DNA of 64,000 nt from Aquabacterium humicola (GCF_030167915.1 NZ_JARGNB010000006.1:248001-312000), one strand, 5' to 3'. Numbered from the stretch's first letter, positions 26,421 to 35,426 are shown. A program made the numbers and translations. The notes: a model not told the origin generated them from the sequence alone.

Positions 26421-27605
26421 TCAGCGTTCCTTGATCGCCGCGCGCTGGTTGTACCAGTTCATCAGCCCCGAGGTGGTCAGCGAGGTGAACAGGTAGACCA
26501 GCATGATGATCGCGATGCACTCGACGGCGCGGCCGGTCTGGTTGATCGCGGTGTTCGAGATCGACACCACGTCCGGATAGCCGATGGCCACCGCGAGCGA
26601 GGAGTTCTTGGTCAGGTTCAGGTACTGGTTCGTGATCGGCGGGATGATCACGCGCAGCGCCTGCGGCAGCACCACCAGCCGCATCTGCTGGCCACGCGAC
26701 AGGCCCAGGGCGCCCGCGGCCTCGACCTGGCCGTGCGGCACCGACTGGATGCCCGCGCGCACCACCTCGGCGACGAAGGCCGAGGTGTAGAAGGTGAGCC
26801 CGAACAGCACCGACAGGAACTCCGGCGTCAGCGCCGAGCCGCCTTCGACCGCGACGTCGCCCACCTTCGGCACGTTCCACGCGGTCGGCGCGCCGCCGGC
26901 CAGCCAGCCGAGCAGTGCGCCGGCGAGCAGCAGCGCGACGGTCGGCCACGCCACCGGCAGCGGCTTGCCGGTGCGCTCGAAGCGCACGCGCACCCAGCGC
27001 GCATAACCCCAGGCTGCAGCGGCCCCGACGACCAGTCCCGCACCGGAAAGCGCCTGCGCCGCCCCCCACACCGGCACCGGGTAGGTGAGGCCGCCCTTGC
27101 TGAGGTACACCAGGCCGAAGGCCGACAGCGGCTCGCCCGGATCGGGCAGCCACTCGGTCAGCAGCAGGTACCACATCAGCAGCTGCAGCAGGATCGGCAC
27201 GTTGCGGAACAGCTCGACGTAGCCGTAGCACAGGCCGCGCACGATCGCGTTGTTCGAGAAGCGGCCGACACCCAGCAGCGTGCCGAGCACGGTGGTCATC
27301 ACGATGCCGAGGATCGCGACGCGCAGCGTGTTCAGCAGGCCGATGCCGAAGGCCTTCCAGTACGGATCGAGCGCGTCGTACGACACCGGCATCTCGCCGA
27401 TGTCGAAGCCCGCCGGCTGCGTCAGGAAATCGAAGCCGCTCTGGATCCCGCGCACACGCATGTTCTCCATGGTGTTGTGCGCGAGGAACCAGACGGCGCC
27501 GACGATCAGCACCAGCGCGAGCAGCTGGTACAGCAGCGCCCGCACCGCGCGGCTGCGCAGCGACCAGTCGCGCTTGCGCTTCGGGGCGGCGCGGGCGGTC
27601 GTCAT
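26421..27605 (-). CDS. aapQ: General L-amino-acid ABC transporter permease AapQ
   Basis: The 394-residue permease shows a cytoplasmic basic N terminus, a first helix (QLLALVLIVGAVWFLAHN) and a long inserted region. The permease core follows, with YVELFRNVPILLQLLMWYLL and an EAA loop EAAGALGLSRGQQMRLVVLP. It has the family-specific NQYLNLTKNSSLAVAIGYPD and matches AapQ/BztB in length and layout. Its stop is one base from the aapM start, and it begins 24 bases after aapJ. It pairs with AapM in the inner membrane. Confidence 0.93.
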   Translation of the reverse strand: MTTARAAPKRKRDWSLRSRAVRALLYQLLALVLIVGAVWFLAHNTMENMRVRGIQSGFDFLTQPAGFDIGEMPVSYDALDPYWKAFGIGLLNTLRVAILGIVMTTVLGTLLGVGRFSNNAIVRGLCYGYVELFRNVPILLQLLMWYLLLTEWLPDPGEPLSAFGLVYLSKGGLTYPVPVWGAAQALSGAGLVVGAAAAWGYARWVRVRFERTGKPLPVAWPTVALLLAGALLGWLAGGAPTAWNVPKVGDVAVEGGSALTPEFLSVLFGLTFYTSAFVAEVVRAGIQSVPHGQVEAAGALGLSRGQQMRLVVLPQALRVIIPPITNQYLNLTKNSSLAVAIGYPDVVSISNTAINQTGRAVECIAIIMLVYLFTSLTTSGLMNWYNQRAAIKER

Positions 27606-27629
27606 CAGCCGGTCAACGACAGCCGATGC

Positions 27630-28667
27630 TTAACGGACGGGCGGGGCGTACATGATGCCGCCCTTGTTCCACAGGTTGTTGACGCCGCGCGGCAGCCCGA
27701 GCGCCGACTTCGGGCCGACGTTGCGCTCGAAGATCTCGCCGTAGTTGCCGACGGCCTTGATCGCGCGGTAGGCCCAGTCCTTGTCCAGGCCGAGCAGCTT
27801 GCCGGTGTCTTCGGACGTGCCGAGGATGCGCTGCACGACCGGATCGGTGCTCGACTTCTGCTGGTCGACGTTGGCCTGCGTGATGTCGTATTCCTCGGCC
27901 TCGATCAGCGCGTAGACCACCCACTTGGCGATCGCGAAGAACTCGTCGTCGCCGCGGCGCACCGCGGGGCCGAGCGGCTCCTTCGAGATCAGCTCGGGCA
28001 GGATCAGGTGGTCGGCCGGCGTCTTGGCTTCCTTGTTGCGCACCGAGGCGAGGCCCGAGGCGTCGGTGGTGTAGGCCTGGCAGCGGCCGGCGAAATACGC
28101 GCCGGTGGCGGCCTCGACCTTCTCGAACACCACCGGCTTGATGTCGAGCTTGTTGGCGCGCGAGAAGTCGGTCAGGTTCTTCTCGGTCGTGGTGCCGGAC
28201 TGCACGCAGACCGTCGCGCCCTTGAGCTGCTTGGCGCTCTTGATCTTGCCCTTGCTCGGCACCATGAAACCCTGGCCGTCGTAGTAGGTGACGCCGGTGA
28301 AGTTCATGCCCAGCGAGGCGTCGCGGGTGAGCGTCCAGGTGGTGTTGCGCGACAGGATGTCGACCTCGCCGGACTGCAGCGCGGTGAAGCGCTGCTGCGC
28401 GTTCAGCGGCACGTATTTCACCTTGGCGGCATCGCCCAGCAGCGACGCGGCGATGGCCTTGCAGACGTCGACGTCCAGGCCGGTCCAGTTGCCGTTGCTG
28501 TCGGCCGCCGAGAAGCCGGCCAGGCCGGTGTTCACGCCGCAGACCAGCTGGCCGCGCTGCTTGATCGTGTCGATCGTCTTGCCGGCGTGCGCGGGCAGCG
28601 CGCACACCGCCAGCACGGTCGCGGCGAGCGCGCCGCCGAGCCAGGACTTCTTCGTCATCGCCTTCAT
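27630..28667 (-). CDS. aapJ: General L-amino-acid ABC transporter periplasmic binding protein
   Basis: AapJ is the periplasmic receptor of the importer. The 345-residue precursor starts MKAMTKKSWLGG and has a hydrophobic signal segment ending in a probable signal-peptidase I site (LPAHAGKT, about residues 24-31). The family-typical IKQRGQLVCGVNTGLAGFS, DVDVCKAIAASLLGD and CVQSGTTTEKNL follow. Three starts are possible (28676, 28667, 28658). The ATG at 28667 has GGGGA eight bases upstream and was chosen. It is first in aapJQMP. The 219 bases upstream contain GC-rich palindromes (28841-28854 among them) but no promoter I can assign. Confidence 0.92.
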   Translation of the reverse strand: MKAMTKKSWLGGALAATVLAVCALPAHAGKTIDTIKQRGQLVCGVNTGLAGFSAADSNGNWTGLDVDVCKAIAASLLGDAAKVKYVPLNAQQRFTALQSGEVDILSRNTTWTLTRDASLGMNFTGVTYYDGQGFMVPSKGKIKSAKQLKGATVCVQSGTTTEKNLTDFSRANKLDIKPVVFEKVEAATGAYFAGRCQAYTTDASGLASVRNKEAKTPADHLILPELISKEPLGPAVRRGDDEFFAIAKWVVYALIEAEEYDITQANVDQQKSSTDPVVQRILGTSEDTGKLLGLDKDWAYRAIKAVGNYGEIFERNVGPKSALGLPRGVNNLWNKGGIMYAPPVR

Positions 28668-28886
28668 CTCGAGCATCCCCAGGTTGTGTGATTCGAGTGC
28701 GTCAAATACCGGCGGCCGTCGGCATCCGGCGGCCGCGAGCGTCGGCGGGTATAGGGACGCAAGAAGCGTGCGCACCCTCGCGGCAACCCTAGCGAAAGGG
28801 CGTGGCCATAAGGGTGCGATGGCCGCGTGGCGCGAAGGCGGCGCGGCGCCGCGCGAAGGTGTCGCGGCGCCCTCGCGCCGTGGGAT

Positions 28887-29279
28887 TCAGGGCCGCGCGT
28901 TGGCCGCGGCCTCGCTGTCGTAGATGCCGAAGAAGCGCGCGACGAGGCCGTCCTTCAGCTGCCACACATGCACCCAGTCGCACTCGAACACCCGCCCGTT
29001 CGGCAGCGCCTGCGTGCGTTCCCAGCCGATCACCGTGACGTGATCGGGGCCGACGAGGAACTCGCGCGGCTCGAAGGCCTGGATGCCGTCGTTCGCGGCC
29101 ACGAGGCCGAACCACTCGGCCACCTGGCCGTGCCCGCGCACGGTGCCGGTGTAGGGCGCCTTGCGGTCGCCGACGAACTGCCAGGTGACGTCGGTGCTCA
29201 GCATCGACAACAAGCCCGGCAGGTCGCCGCTTCCGAACGCGGCGTAGATGTTCTGGACGGTGGACAGCGGATCGCTCAT
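28887..29279 (-). CDS. SnoaL-like / NTF2-fold protein
   Basis: This 130-residue protein has the NTF2-like cone-fold pattern of SnoaL-type proteins: an initial helix [31 protein letters not shown], the [10 protein letters not shown] helix, and alternating beta strands to [19 protein letters not shown]. Family members are polyketide cyclases, steroid isomerases or ligand-binding proteins of unknown role. No catalytic residues could be fixed. It is divergent from pyrC (86 bases) and lies upstream of aapJ on the same strand without tight linkage. A GC-rich perfect palindrome at 28841-28854, just after its stop, may end transcription but lacks a T tract. Confidence 0.8.
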   Translation of the reverse strand: MSDPLSTVQNIYAAFGSGDLPGLLSMLSTDVTWQFVGDRKAPYTGTVRGHGQVAEWFGLVAANDGIQAFEPREFLVGPDHVTVIGWERTQALPNGRVFECDWVHVWQLKDGLVARFFGIYDSEAAANARP

Positions 29280-29365
29280 GGCACGCTCCTTCGGTGCAGG
29301 GTGGAGACCTGCATCGTTTACGGGCGCAGCGCGGCTGCGGATGCACCGGATGGGAAAATCGATCG

Positions 29366-30418
29366 ATGAGCATGCCGACCACCTCGCCGACCTCCCTGAC
29401 GATCACCCGCCCCGACGACTGGCACCTGCACCTGCGCGACGGCGCCGCGCTGGGCGCGGTGCTGCCGTACACCGCGCGCCAGTTCGGGCGCGCGATCGTG
29501 ATGCCGAACCTGAAGCCGCCGATCACGACGACCGCGCAGGCGCTGGCCTACCGCGAGCGCATCGTCGAGGCCCTGCCCGAGGGCGCGGACTTCGAGCCGC
29601 TGATGACGCTGTACCTGACCGATCTGATGGAGCCCGACGAGATCCGCCGCGCGCGCGAGGCCGGCGTCGTCGCCTGCAAGCTCTACCCGGCGGGGGCGAC
29701 GACCAACAGCGACGCCGGCGTCACCGACGTGCGCAAGATCCACCGCGTGCTCGAGGTCATGCAGCGCGAGGGCGTGCTGCTGCTGGTGCATGGCGAGGTC
29801 ACCGATCCGGCGGTCGACGTGTTCGACCGCGAGGCGGTGTTCATCGACCGCGTGATGCAGCCGCTGCGGCGCGACTTCCCCGGGCTGAAGGTGGTCTTCG
29901 AGCACATCACGACGAAGGAGGCGGCGCAGTACGTCGCCGAGGCCGGCCCCCAGACCGCGGCGACGGTCACCGCGCACCACCTGCTCTACAACCGCAACGC
30001 GATCTTCCAGGGCGGCCTGCGCCCGCACTACTACTGCCTGCCGGTGCTCAAGCGCGAGCAGCACCGTGCAGCGCTGGTGGCGGCGGTGGCCTCCGGCAGC
30101 GCGAAGTTCTTCCTCGGCACCGATTCGGCGCCGCATGCCTCGGTGATGAAGGAGGCCTCGGTCTGCGGCGCCGGCTGCTTCACCGCGCTGAGCGCGATGG
30201 AGCTGTATGCCGAGGCGTTCGAGGCCGCCGGCGCGCTCGACAAGCTGGAAGGGTTCGCGAGCCACCACGGCCCGGACTTCTACGGCCTGCCGCGCCATGC
30301 CGGCACCGTGACGCTGCGGCGCGAGACCTGGACCTTGCCCGACAGCGTGCCCTTCGGCGATGCGCAGCTCAAGCCGCTGCGCGGCGGCGAGACCCTGGCC
30401 TGGCGGCTGCAGCCATGA
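29366..30418 (+). CDS. pyrC: Dihydroorotase (class II)
   Basis: PyrC cyclises N-carbamoyl-aspartate to dihydroorotate in pyrimidine synthesis. The 350-residue product has the zinc-binding HLHLRD at residues 20-25, the carbamylated-lysine region [13 protein letters not shown] (K about 107), [16 protein letters not shown] and the C-terminal GTDSAPH aspartate. All are standard for the E. coli-type class II enzyme. The ATG at 29366 was chosen from several. The frame extends 24 codons upstream, but those residues are not family-like. It overlaps the next gene by four bases (ATGA), an unusual pairing with an acetyltransferase. Confidence 0.95.
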   Translation: MSMPTTSPTSLTITRPDDWHLHLRDGAALGAVLPYTARQFGRAIVMPNLKPPITTTAQALAYRERIVEALPEGADFEPLMTLYLTDLMEPDEIRRAREAGVVACKLYPAGATTNSDAGVTDVRKIHRVLEVMQREGVLLLVHGEVTDPAVDVFDREAVFIDRVMQPLRRDFPGLKVVFEHITTKEAAQYVAEAGPQTAATVTAHHLLYNRNAIFQGGLRPHYYCLPVLKREQHRAALVAAVASGSAKFFLGTDSAPHASVMKEASVCGAGCFTALSAMELYAEAFEAAGALDKLEGFASHHGPDFYGLPRHAGTVTLRRETWTLPDSVPFGDAQLKPLRGGETLAWRLQP

Positions 30419-31008
30419 ACAAGCCGATGCGGCGCTTCGACGAGGTGCGGCTGCAGACCACGCGCCTGGACCTGCGGCCGCTGCAGGCCGGCGACGCCCC
30501 GGCGTTGCTCGCGCTGTTCTCGGACCCGGTGGCGATGCGCTACTGGAGCACGCCGCCTTGGACGTCGATCGAGCAGGCGCAGGCCTCGATCGCGGTCGAT
30601 CTCGACGGCCTGCCGAAGGGCGAACACCTGCGGCTGGGGCTGCAGTCGCGCGACGACGGCCAGCTGCTCGGGACCTGCTCGCTGTTCGCGCTGCACCCGA
30701 CCTCGCGCCGCGGCGAGATCGGCTACCTGCTGCGCTCCGATGTCTGGGGCCGCGGCCTGATGCACGAGGCGCTGCAGGCGCTGGTGCAGTTCGCGTTCGG
30801 CGAGCTGCAGCTGCACCGGCTCGAAGCCGACATCGACCCGCGCAACGCGGCGTCGGCGCGCAGCCTCCAGCGCCTGGGCTTCACGAAGGAAGGCCACCTG
30901 CGCGAGCGCTGGATCGTCGACGGCGAGGTCTCCGACACGGCGCTCTATGGCCTCCTTCGCAGCGAGTGGCCGGGCCCGGCGTACCCACAATCGGACGGAC
31001 GCCGCTGA
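30415..31008 (+). CDS. GNAT-family acetyltransferase (RimJ/RimL type)
   Basis: The 197-residue protein is a GCN5-related N-acetyltransferase of the RimJ/RimL group. It has an N-terminal [17 protein letters not shown] strand-helix and the acetyl-CoA loop in [17 protein letters not shown] (R/Q-x-x-G-x-G/A equivalent). It ends with the C-terminal [24 protein letters not shown] motif typical of the family. It overlaps the pyrC stop by four bases, so it is translated with pyrC. Substrate (ribosomal protein, amino acid or small molecule) cannot be told. Confidence 0.87.
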   Translation: MNKPMRRFDEVRLQTTRLDLRPLQAGDAPALLALFSDPVAMRYWSTPPWTSIEQAQASIAVDLDGLPKGEHLRLGLQSRDDGQLLGTCSLFALHPTSRRGEIGYLLRSDVWGRGLMHEALQALVQFAFGELQLHRLEADIDPRNAASARSLQRLGFTKEGHLRERWIVDGEVSDTALYGLLRSEWPGPAYPQSDGRR

Positions 31009-31059
31009 GCGCTCGCTGCGGCACACTGCCGGGCATTCGCGACCTTCGAGGGGACGAGC

Positions 31060-33303
31060 ATGCCGGACGATGGCGATCGCGCCCGCGCCTTTCTGGCCGG
31101 GACCGAGCTGTGTTTCGAGGAGGCCGACGCGCTCTGGCAGCGGCTGAAGAAAGCGGGCGAGCTGTCGCTCGCGCGGCGGGTGCTGGAGCAGGTGCGAGAC
31201 AGCCATTGCCTGCTCGATGGCCTGCCGGCCAACTCGCAGGTCAAGCGCAGGCTTTGCCAGCAGGAGGCGCTGCTGACCAGCAAGGACCCGGAGTTGGGTT
31301 CGACGCTGCGCCACGACGCGGCGTTGCGCATCCTCTGCGAGGTGTTCGACGACCTCGACGATCCGGCCCACAACGTCGACGCTGAGACCCTGGGCATCGC
31401 CGGCGGTATCGTCAAGCGGCGCTGGCTCGAGCTTGGCCAGTCAGACGACCTGCGCCGAGCCGCCAGGTTTTATGGCCGTGCCGCGCAGGGCCCCGTGGGC
31501 GTTGACGCCTATCCGCACATCAACGCGGCCTTCGTCGAGGACCTGCTCGCCCGCGCGGGTGACGACGCCGATGCCCGTGGCGCGCGCGCGCGCGCCCTGC
31601 GCGAGCGCATCGTCGCCGAACTGCCGCTGCCGGCCGCCGTGCCGCCGGACAAGGCGTGGTTCAACGCGATGACGCGCGCGGAGGCGCATTTCGGTCTCGG
31701 CAACCATGCGGCGGCCACCGAGGCCGTTGCCACATGCCCGCAGCGCCCGGAACCCTGGCAGCTCGAGACGACGGCGCGCCAGATCGCGACGCTCGCCCAC
31801 CTGCAGACCGACAACCCGCTCGAGCAGCCGGAGATCCGTGCGTTCTTCGAGGCCCTGCTGCCGGGCGCGTCGTCGGCGGTCCGGTCGTCGCTTATCGGCA
31901 AGGTTGGCCTGGCCCTGTCGGGGGGCGGCTTCCGCGCTTCGTTCTATCACCTGGGTGTGCTGGCGCGACTGGCCGAGCTGGATGTGCTGCGGCACGTCGA
32001 CGTGCTGTCCTGCGTCTCCGGCGGCAGCATCGTCGGCATGTGCTACTGGCTCGCGCTGCGTCGGCGCCTGTCCGAGGCGAATCCGCTCGAGCACGATGAC
32101 TATCTGCAGCTTGTGCGCGAGGTCATGCAGCACTTCCTTGATGCGGTGGCAACCGACCTGCGCCACAGCGTGCAGCCCTCGAAGGCCGCCGCCGCATGGC
32201 GCCTGCTGCGCGGCGAGAAGGGCGTGCTCGATCCCGAGTTGGCGGCGCAGAAGCTCGAGGACATCTTCTACCGCCCGCTGCTGAACTGGACGGCGTCGAA
32301 CGGCCAGGCGCGCGCCCGCCCGTTCATGCACGACCTGCGGTTCCGGCCGGCAGACCACGACCCGAAGCTGACGCAGTCGAACGACTTCAACCCGACGCAG
32401 CACAACTGGCTGCGCGCGCACAAGGTGCCTGTGCTGGTGATCAATGCGACGACGGTCAACACCGGGCATGCGTGGCAGTTCACGCCGACCTGGATGGGCG
32501 AGTCGCCGTGGGCGATGCATGAGGCTGCCGACAGCATCCCGCGGCTCGAATGGTCGACATACGAGCCGCAGGCCGGCTGGCAGATGGAACTGGGCCGGGC
32601 GGTCGCCGCGTCCGCGTGCGTGCCGGGCGTGTTCGCGCCGTTGCAGGTCGCGAGTGCGTACCCGAACATGAGAATCCAGTTGGTCGACGGGGGCGTGCAC
32701 GACAACCAGGGCGTCGTGGCGCTGCTGGCGCACGACTGCAACGTGTTGCTGGTCAGCGATGCCTGCGGCCAGCTGTTGCTTGAGGAACAGCCCAAGCCGG
32801 GGCCCGCAGGGCTGGCGTCGTACGCGCAGCGCTCAATGGACACGTTGATGGAGCGCGTGCGCCTCGCGATGCACGGGGACCTGAGCGCGCGGCAGCTTTC
32901 AGGCCTGCTGCGCGGCCTGATGTTCCTGCATATGAAGGCGGGACTCGACGCGGACCCGATCCGCCTGAAGTTCTCGCAGGCGTCCTACACGCTCGACCGC
33001 AGGACCCACTCGCCCAGCGGCGTGCGCAAGGACTTCCAGCAGGCGCTCGCCGAGCTGCGGACCGATCTCGACGCGTTCTCGCTCGACGAGTCGCACGCGC
33101 TGATGGCCTGCGGCTACCAGATGTGCGGCTGGTCCTTCGAGCGTTGCCTGGCGCGGCTGAAGAAGAATCTGGCGTCCGCGCCGAAGCGGCACGAGTGGCC
33201 CTTCAAGGCGATGCTCGGGGAGATCACGTCGACGGCCGCGAAGACCCCTCGGCGCGACGAGATCCTCGCCGACCTGCGCGAAGGCAAGACGGTCCGGCTT
33301 TGA
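31060..33303 (+). CDS. Patatin-like phospholipase with MAP3K/TRAF-binding-like N-terminal region
   Basis: The 747-residue protein has two parts. Residues ~280-600 are a patatin-type lipid hydrolase with oxyanion loop SGGGFRA (287-293), a nucleophile region CVSGGS (318-323; probable Ser320) and catalytic Asp in VDGGVHDNQG (D543), plus VPGVFAPL (521-528). Residues ~1-275 are helical and resemble the DUF4071 'MAP3K TRAF-binding' TPR region. Supporting segments are DAETLGIAGGIVKRRWLELG (108-127), then LRRAARFYGRAAQ and DAYPHINAAFVEDLL (149-163). No signal peptide or membrane helix is seen. Patatin enzymes linked to such helical sensors occur as effectors in bacterial conflict systems, but no nucleotidyltransferase, protease or other partner is adjacent, so an immune role is speculation. 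It lies alone between GNAT and cysK genes. Confidence 0.82.
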   Translation: MPDDGDRARAFLAGTELCFEEADALWQRLKKAGELSLARRVLEQVRDSHCLLDGLPANSQVKRRLCQQEALLTSKDPELGSTLRHDAALRILCEVFDDLDDPAHNVDAETLGIAGGIVKRRWLELGQSDDLRRAARFYGRAAQGPVGVDAYPHINAAFVEDLLARAGDDADARGARARALRERIVAELPLPAAVPPDKAWFNAMTRAEAHFGLGNHAAATEAVATCPQRPEPWQLETTARQIATLAHLQTDNPLEQPEIRAFFEALLPGASSAVRSSLIGKVGLALSGGGFRASFYHLGVLARLAELDVLRHVDVLSCVSGGSIVGMCYWLALRRRLSEANPLEHDDYLQLVREVMQHFLDAVATDLRHSVQPSKAAAAWRLLRGEKGVLDPELAAQKLEDIFYRPLLNWTASNGQARARPFMHDLRFRPADHDPKLTQSNDFNPTQHNWLRAHKVPVLVINATTVNTGHAWQFTPTWMGESPWAMHEAADSIPRLEWSTYEPQAGWQMELGRAVAASACVPGVFAPLQVASAYPNMRIQLVDGGVHDNQGVVALLAHDCNVLLVSDACGQLLLEEQPKPGPAGLASYAQRSMDTLMERVRLAMHGDLSARQLSGLLRGLMFLHMKAGLDADPIRLKFSQASYTLDRRTHSPSGVRKDFQQALAELRTDLDAFSLDESHALMACGYQMCGWSFERCLARLKKNLASAPKRHEWPFKAMLGEITSTAAKTPRRDEILADLREGKTVRL

Positions 33304-33376
33304 GAAGCCGAGGACGAATCCGCCACACCCGCTCAGGACCGCGAGGGCGACCGCGGCGGCCCGCTGCCTGCGCCGC

Positions 33377-34291
33377 TCACGCCGGCAGGAACCCTTCGAT
33401 CGACAGGTAGCGCTCGCCGGTGTCGTAGTTGAAGCCGAGCACCCGGCTGCCCGCCGGCAGCGCCGGCAGCTTCTGCGCGATGGCCGCCAGCGTGGCGCCG
33501 CTGGAGATGCCGACCAGCAGGCCTTCTTCGCGTGCGCAGCGCCGCGCCATCTCGCGCGCGGCCTCGGCCTCGACGGTGATCACGCCGTCGAGCAGCGCGG
33601 TGTGCAGGTTCTTCGGCACGAAGCCGGCGCCGATGCCCTGGATCGGGTGCGGCGCGGGCTGGCCGCCGGAGATCACCGGCGAGGCGGCGGGCTCGACCGC
33701 GAAGACCTGCAGCTGCGGCCACTTCGCTTTCAGCACCTGCGCGCAGCCGGTGATGTGCCCGCCGGTGCCGACGCCGGTGATCAGCACGTCGAGGCCGTCG
33801 GGGAAGTCGGCCGCGATCTCGGCGGCGGTGGTGCGCACGTGCACGTCGATGTTGGCCGGGTTGTCGAACTGCTGCGGCATCCACGCGCCGGGCGTCGCCT
33901 CGACGATCTCCTGCGCGCGGGCGATCGCGCCCTTCATGCCCTTCTCGCGGGGCGTCAGGTCGAAGCTCGCGCCATAAGCCAGCATCAGGCGGCGGCGCTC
34001 GATGCTCATGCTGTCGGGCATCACCAGCACCAGCTTGTAGCCCTTGACCGCCGCGACCATCGCCAGCCCGATGCCGGTATTGCCCGAGGTCGGCTCGACG
34101 ATGGTGCCGCCGGGCTTCAAGGCGCCACGCGCTTCCGCGTCTTCGACCATCGCCAGCGCGATGCGGTCCTTGATCGAGCCGCCCGGGTTCGAGCGTTCGG
34201 ACTTGACCCATACCTCGGCGCCGGGGAACAGGCGGTTGACGCGGATGTGCGGTGTGTTGCCGATCGTGGCGAGGACATTGTTGGCTCTCAT
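33377..34291 (-). CDS. cysK: Cysteine synthase A (O-acetylserine sulfhydrylase)
   Basis: This PLP enzyme makes cysteine from O-acetylserine and sulfide. The 304-residue product has the PLP lysine K41 in NPGGSIKDR, the phosphate/substrate loop TSGNTG (68-73), [10 protein letters not shown], and the GTGGHITG loop. It also has SSGATLAA near the C terminus, where the PLP ring nitrogen is bound. MSIERR and KGMKGAI favour CysK over CysM. The ATG at 34291 has GGAGA about nine bases upstream, and longer in-frame starts run into rnpB. It is divergent from rnpB, whose -10 element lies only 24 bases from this start codon, so the two transcription units share a very short control region. Confidence 0.93.
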   Translation of the reverse strand: MRANNVLATIGNTPHIRVNRLFPGAEVWVKSERSNPGGSIKDRIALAMVEDAEARGALKPGGTIVEPTSGNTGIGLAMVAAVKGYKLVLVMPDSMSIERRRLMLAYGASFDLTPREKGMKGAIARAQEIVEATPGAWMPQQFDNPANIDVHVRTTAAEIAADFPDGLDVLITGVGTGGHITGCAQVLKAKWPQLQVFAVEPAASPVISGGQPAPHPIQGIGAGFVPKNLHTALLDGVITVEAEAAREMARRCAREEGLLVGISSGATLAAIAQKLPALPAGSRVLGFNYDTGERYLSIEGFLPA

Positions 34292-34314
34292 CGGTGCATC
34301 TCTCCTTGCACCGC

Positions 34315-34320
34315 GATAAT
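34315..34320 (+). promoter_or_regulatory. rnpB promoter -10 element
   Basis: GATAAT matches the sigma70 -10 consensus in five of six bases and ends eight bases before the predicted 5' end of RNase P RNA at 34328. No good -35 hexamer is present at 16-18 bases upstream, which would lie in the first bases before the cysK start codon. Confidence 0.6.
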
Positions 34321-34327
34321 CGCACGC

Positions 34328-34775
34328 GTGAAGCAGGCCAGACCGCCGCTGGGGCAATCGCCGAAAGGCGGCCCTGGAGGAAGGTCCGGACTGCACAGGG
34401 CGGCGTAGCAGCTAACGGCTGTCCACCGTGAGGTGAGGATCAGAGCAACAGAGACGAGTTGGATCGGGTTGCCTGCGAAGGGTGTTCTGCGTTGCGCCTG
34501 CGAAAGCAGGTGCCCGGACGGCGAAGCCGGACGGATCCGGCGACAGCCGGATGACAGCGGCCACCTGGATCGGGCGCCAGCCCGATCCAGGTGAAACGGG
34601 CAATCTCTACGCGCAGCAACACCGAATAGGCCGGCATTGATGTGGTCCCGCGGAGCCGGCGGGTAGGTGGCACCGAGCCGGTGGGGCGACTCCCGGCCCA
34701 GAAGAATGGCGGTCACGGCGCGGTCTTCGCAAGAAGGCCGCGCTGCACAGAATCCGGCCTATCGGTCTGCTTCAC
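34328..34775 (+). ncRNA. rnpB: RNase P RNA, class A
   Basis: This is the catalytic RNA that matures tRNA 5' ends. Conserved core segments are present in order: GAAGCAGGCCAGAC at the 5' end, GAGGAAGGTCCGGACTGCAC (34378-34397), CAACAGAGACGAG, GAAACGGGCAATCTCTACG, CAACACCGAATAGGCC, GGGTAGGTGG and ACAGAATCCGGCCTATCGGT (34747-34766). The P1 helix closes the molecule: GTGAAGCAG at 34328-34336 pairs with CTGCTTCAC at 34767-34775. At about 448 nucleotides it is longer than the 377 of E. coli. The excess is an enlarged P12 arm (about 34457-34593) that contains several perfect sub-hairpins, including a 13-base stem at 34561-34592. The 3' end overlaps the end of the opposing gene. Confidence 0.95.
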
Positions 34776-35346
34776 ACTTTTCTTCGTCCATCGGCAGCGC
34801 CGCGCCGTACGGATCGGCGTCGGGCCGGATCAGCGCGCACAACATGCCGACGCCCGCGTACAGCCCGACCAGCTGCGTCACCTCGATCAGCAGCGCCTCG
34901 TCGGCGTGTTCTCGCAGCCGGGCGAACAGTGCGTCGTCGACCTCGTGCCGCTGCACCAGCGCGTCGACCAGCTGGAACAGCACGAAGGTCTGCGCCGGCC
35001 ACAGCGCCGGGTCCGGCCGCGCGCGGCGGGTGTCGGCGATCTGCGCGTCAGTGAGACCCATGCGGCGCGCGATCGTGCCCACGTGCAGCTGCCACTCGTA
35101 GTGGTTGCGCCAGGCGACGCAGGTGCGCAGGATCAGCGCCTCGCGCAGCGCCGGCGGCAGCGCGTGGCGGTCCAGCAGGCCGCTGGGGCCGAGCAGTCCG
35201 GTGTCGACCATGTGCTTGAACAGGCCCTCGTTGCGCGCCACGGCGCGGAACAGCACCGGCGGCGCCATGCCGGGCGGCAGCAGGCGCGCGAAGCTCGCGG
35301 CCAGCGCGGCGGAGTAGGGGGCGGTGACGGGTTCGATGCGGCTCAT
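34759..35346 (-). CDS. Carboxymuconolactone-decarboxylase-family protein (AhpD-like fold)
   Basis: The 195-residue protein has the central CMD-family helices LPPALREALILRTCVAWRN and HYEWQLHVGTIARRMGL (about residues 78-115). The AhpD CxxC redox pair is absent; the equivalent positions read RTCVAWRNHYEWQLH, so it is not a classic peroxidase partner. Members of this subgroup are annotated as CMD-domain proteins of unsettled reaction. ATG 35346 was chosen over an upstream in-frame ATG (35436) that falls inside the divergent HxlR gene. The stop codon (TAG, 34759-34761) lies inside the 3' end of rnpB, so the two convergent transcripts overlap by about 17 bases. It is probably controlled by the adjacent HxlR regulator. 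Confidence 0.86.
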   Translation of the reverse strand: MSRIEPVTAPYSAALAASFARLLPPGMAPPVLFRAVARNEGLFKHMVDTGLLGPSGLLDRHALPPALREALILRTCVAWRNHYEWQLHVGTIARRMGLTDAQIADTRRARPDPALWPAQTFVLFQLVDALVQRHEVDDALFARLREHADEALLIEVTQLVGLYAGVGMLCALIRPDADPYGAALPMDEEKCEADR

Positions 35347-35383
35347 GCGGTCCTCGTGGGGTGTCGGAACAAGCGGAATAATC

Positions 35384-35426
35384 GCTACTGAATCGGTAGC
35401 ATCGCCGATGCTACAGTAAACGTAGC
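35384..35426. promoter_or_regulatory. Double operator for the HxlR regulator
   Basis: Two sites of identical geometry lie in the divergent region: GCTAC-N7-GTAGC at 35384-35400 and again at 35410-35426. The inner half-sites also form a 19-base perfect palindrome (GTAGCATCG-C-CGATGCTAC, 35396-35414). The centres are 26 bases apart. The second site ends immediately before the hxlR start codon at 35427. This is what an autoregulated HxlR-type repressor controlling the divergent CMD gene would need. Confidence 0.7.

Noticed and set aside
28841-28854. Perfect GC palindrome as a rho-independent terminator after the SnoaL-like gene
   Set aside because: It lacks a T tract on either strand and similar all-GC palindromes occur by chance in this DNA, so it is mentioned only as a possibility in the neighbouring entries.
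31060-33303. Patatin protein as a CBASS effector
   Set aside because: No CD-NTase, E1/E2, JAB or HORMA genes are adjacent; neighbours are a GNAT gene and cysK.
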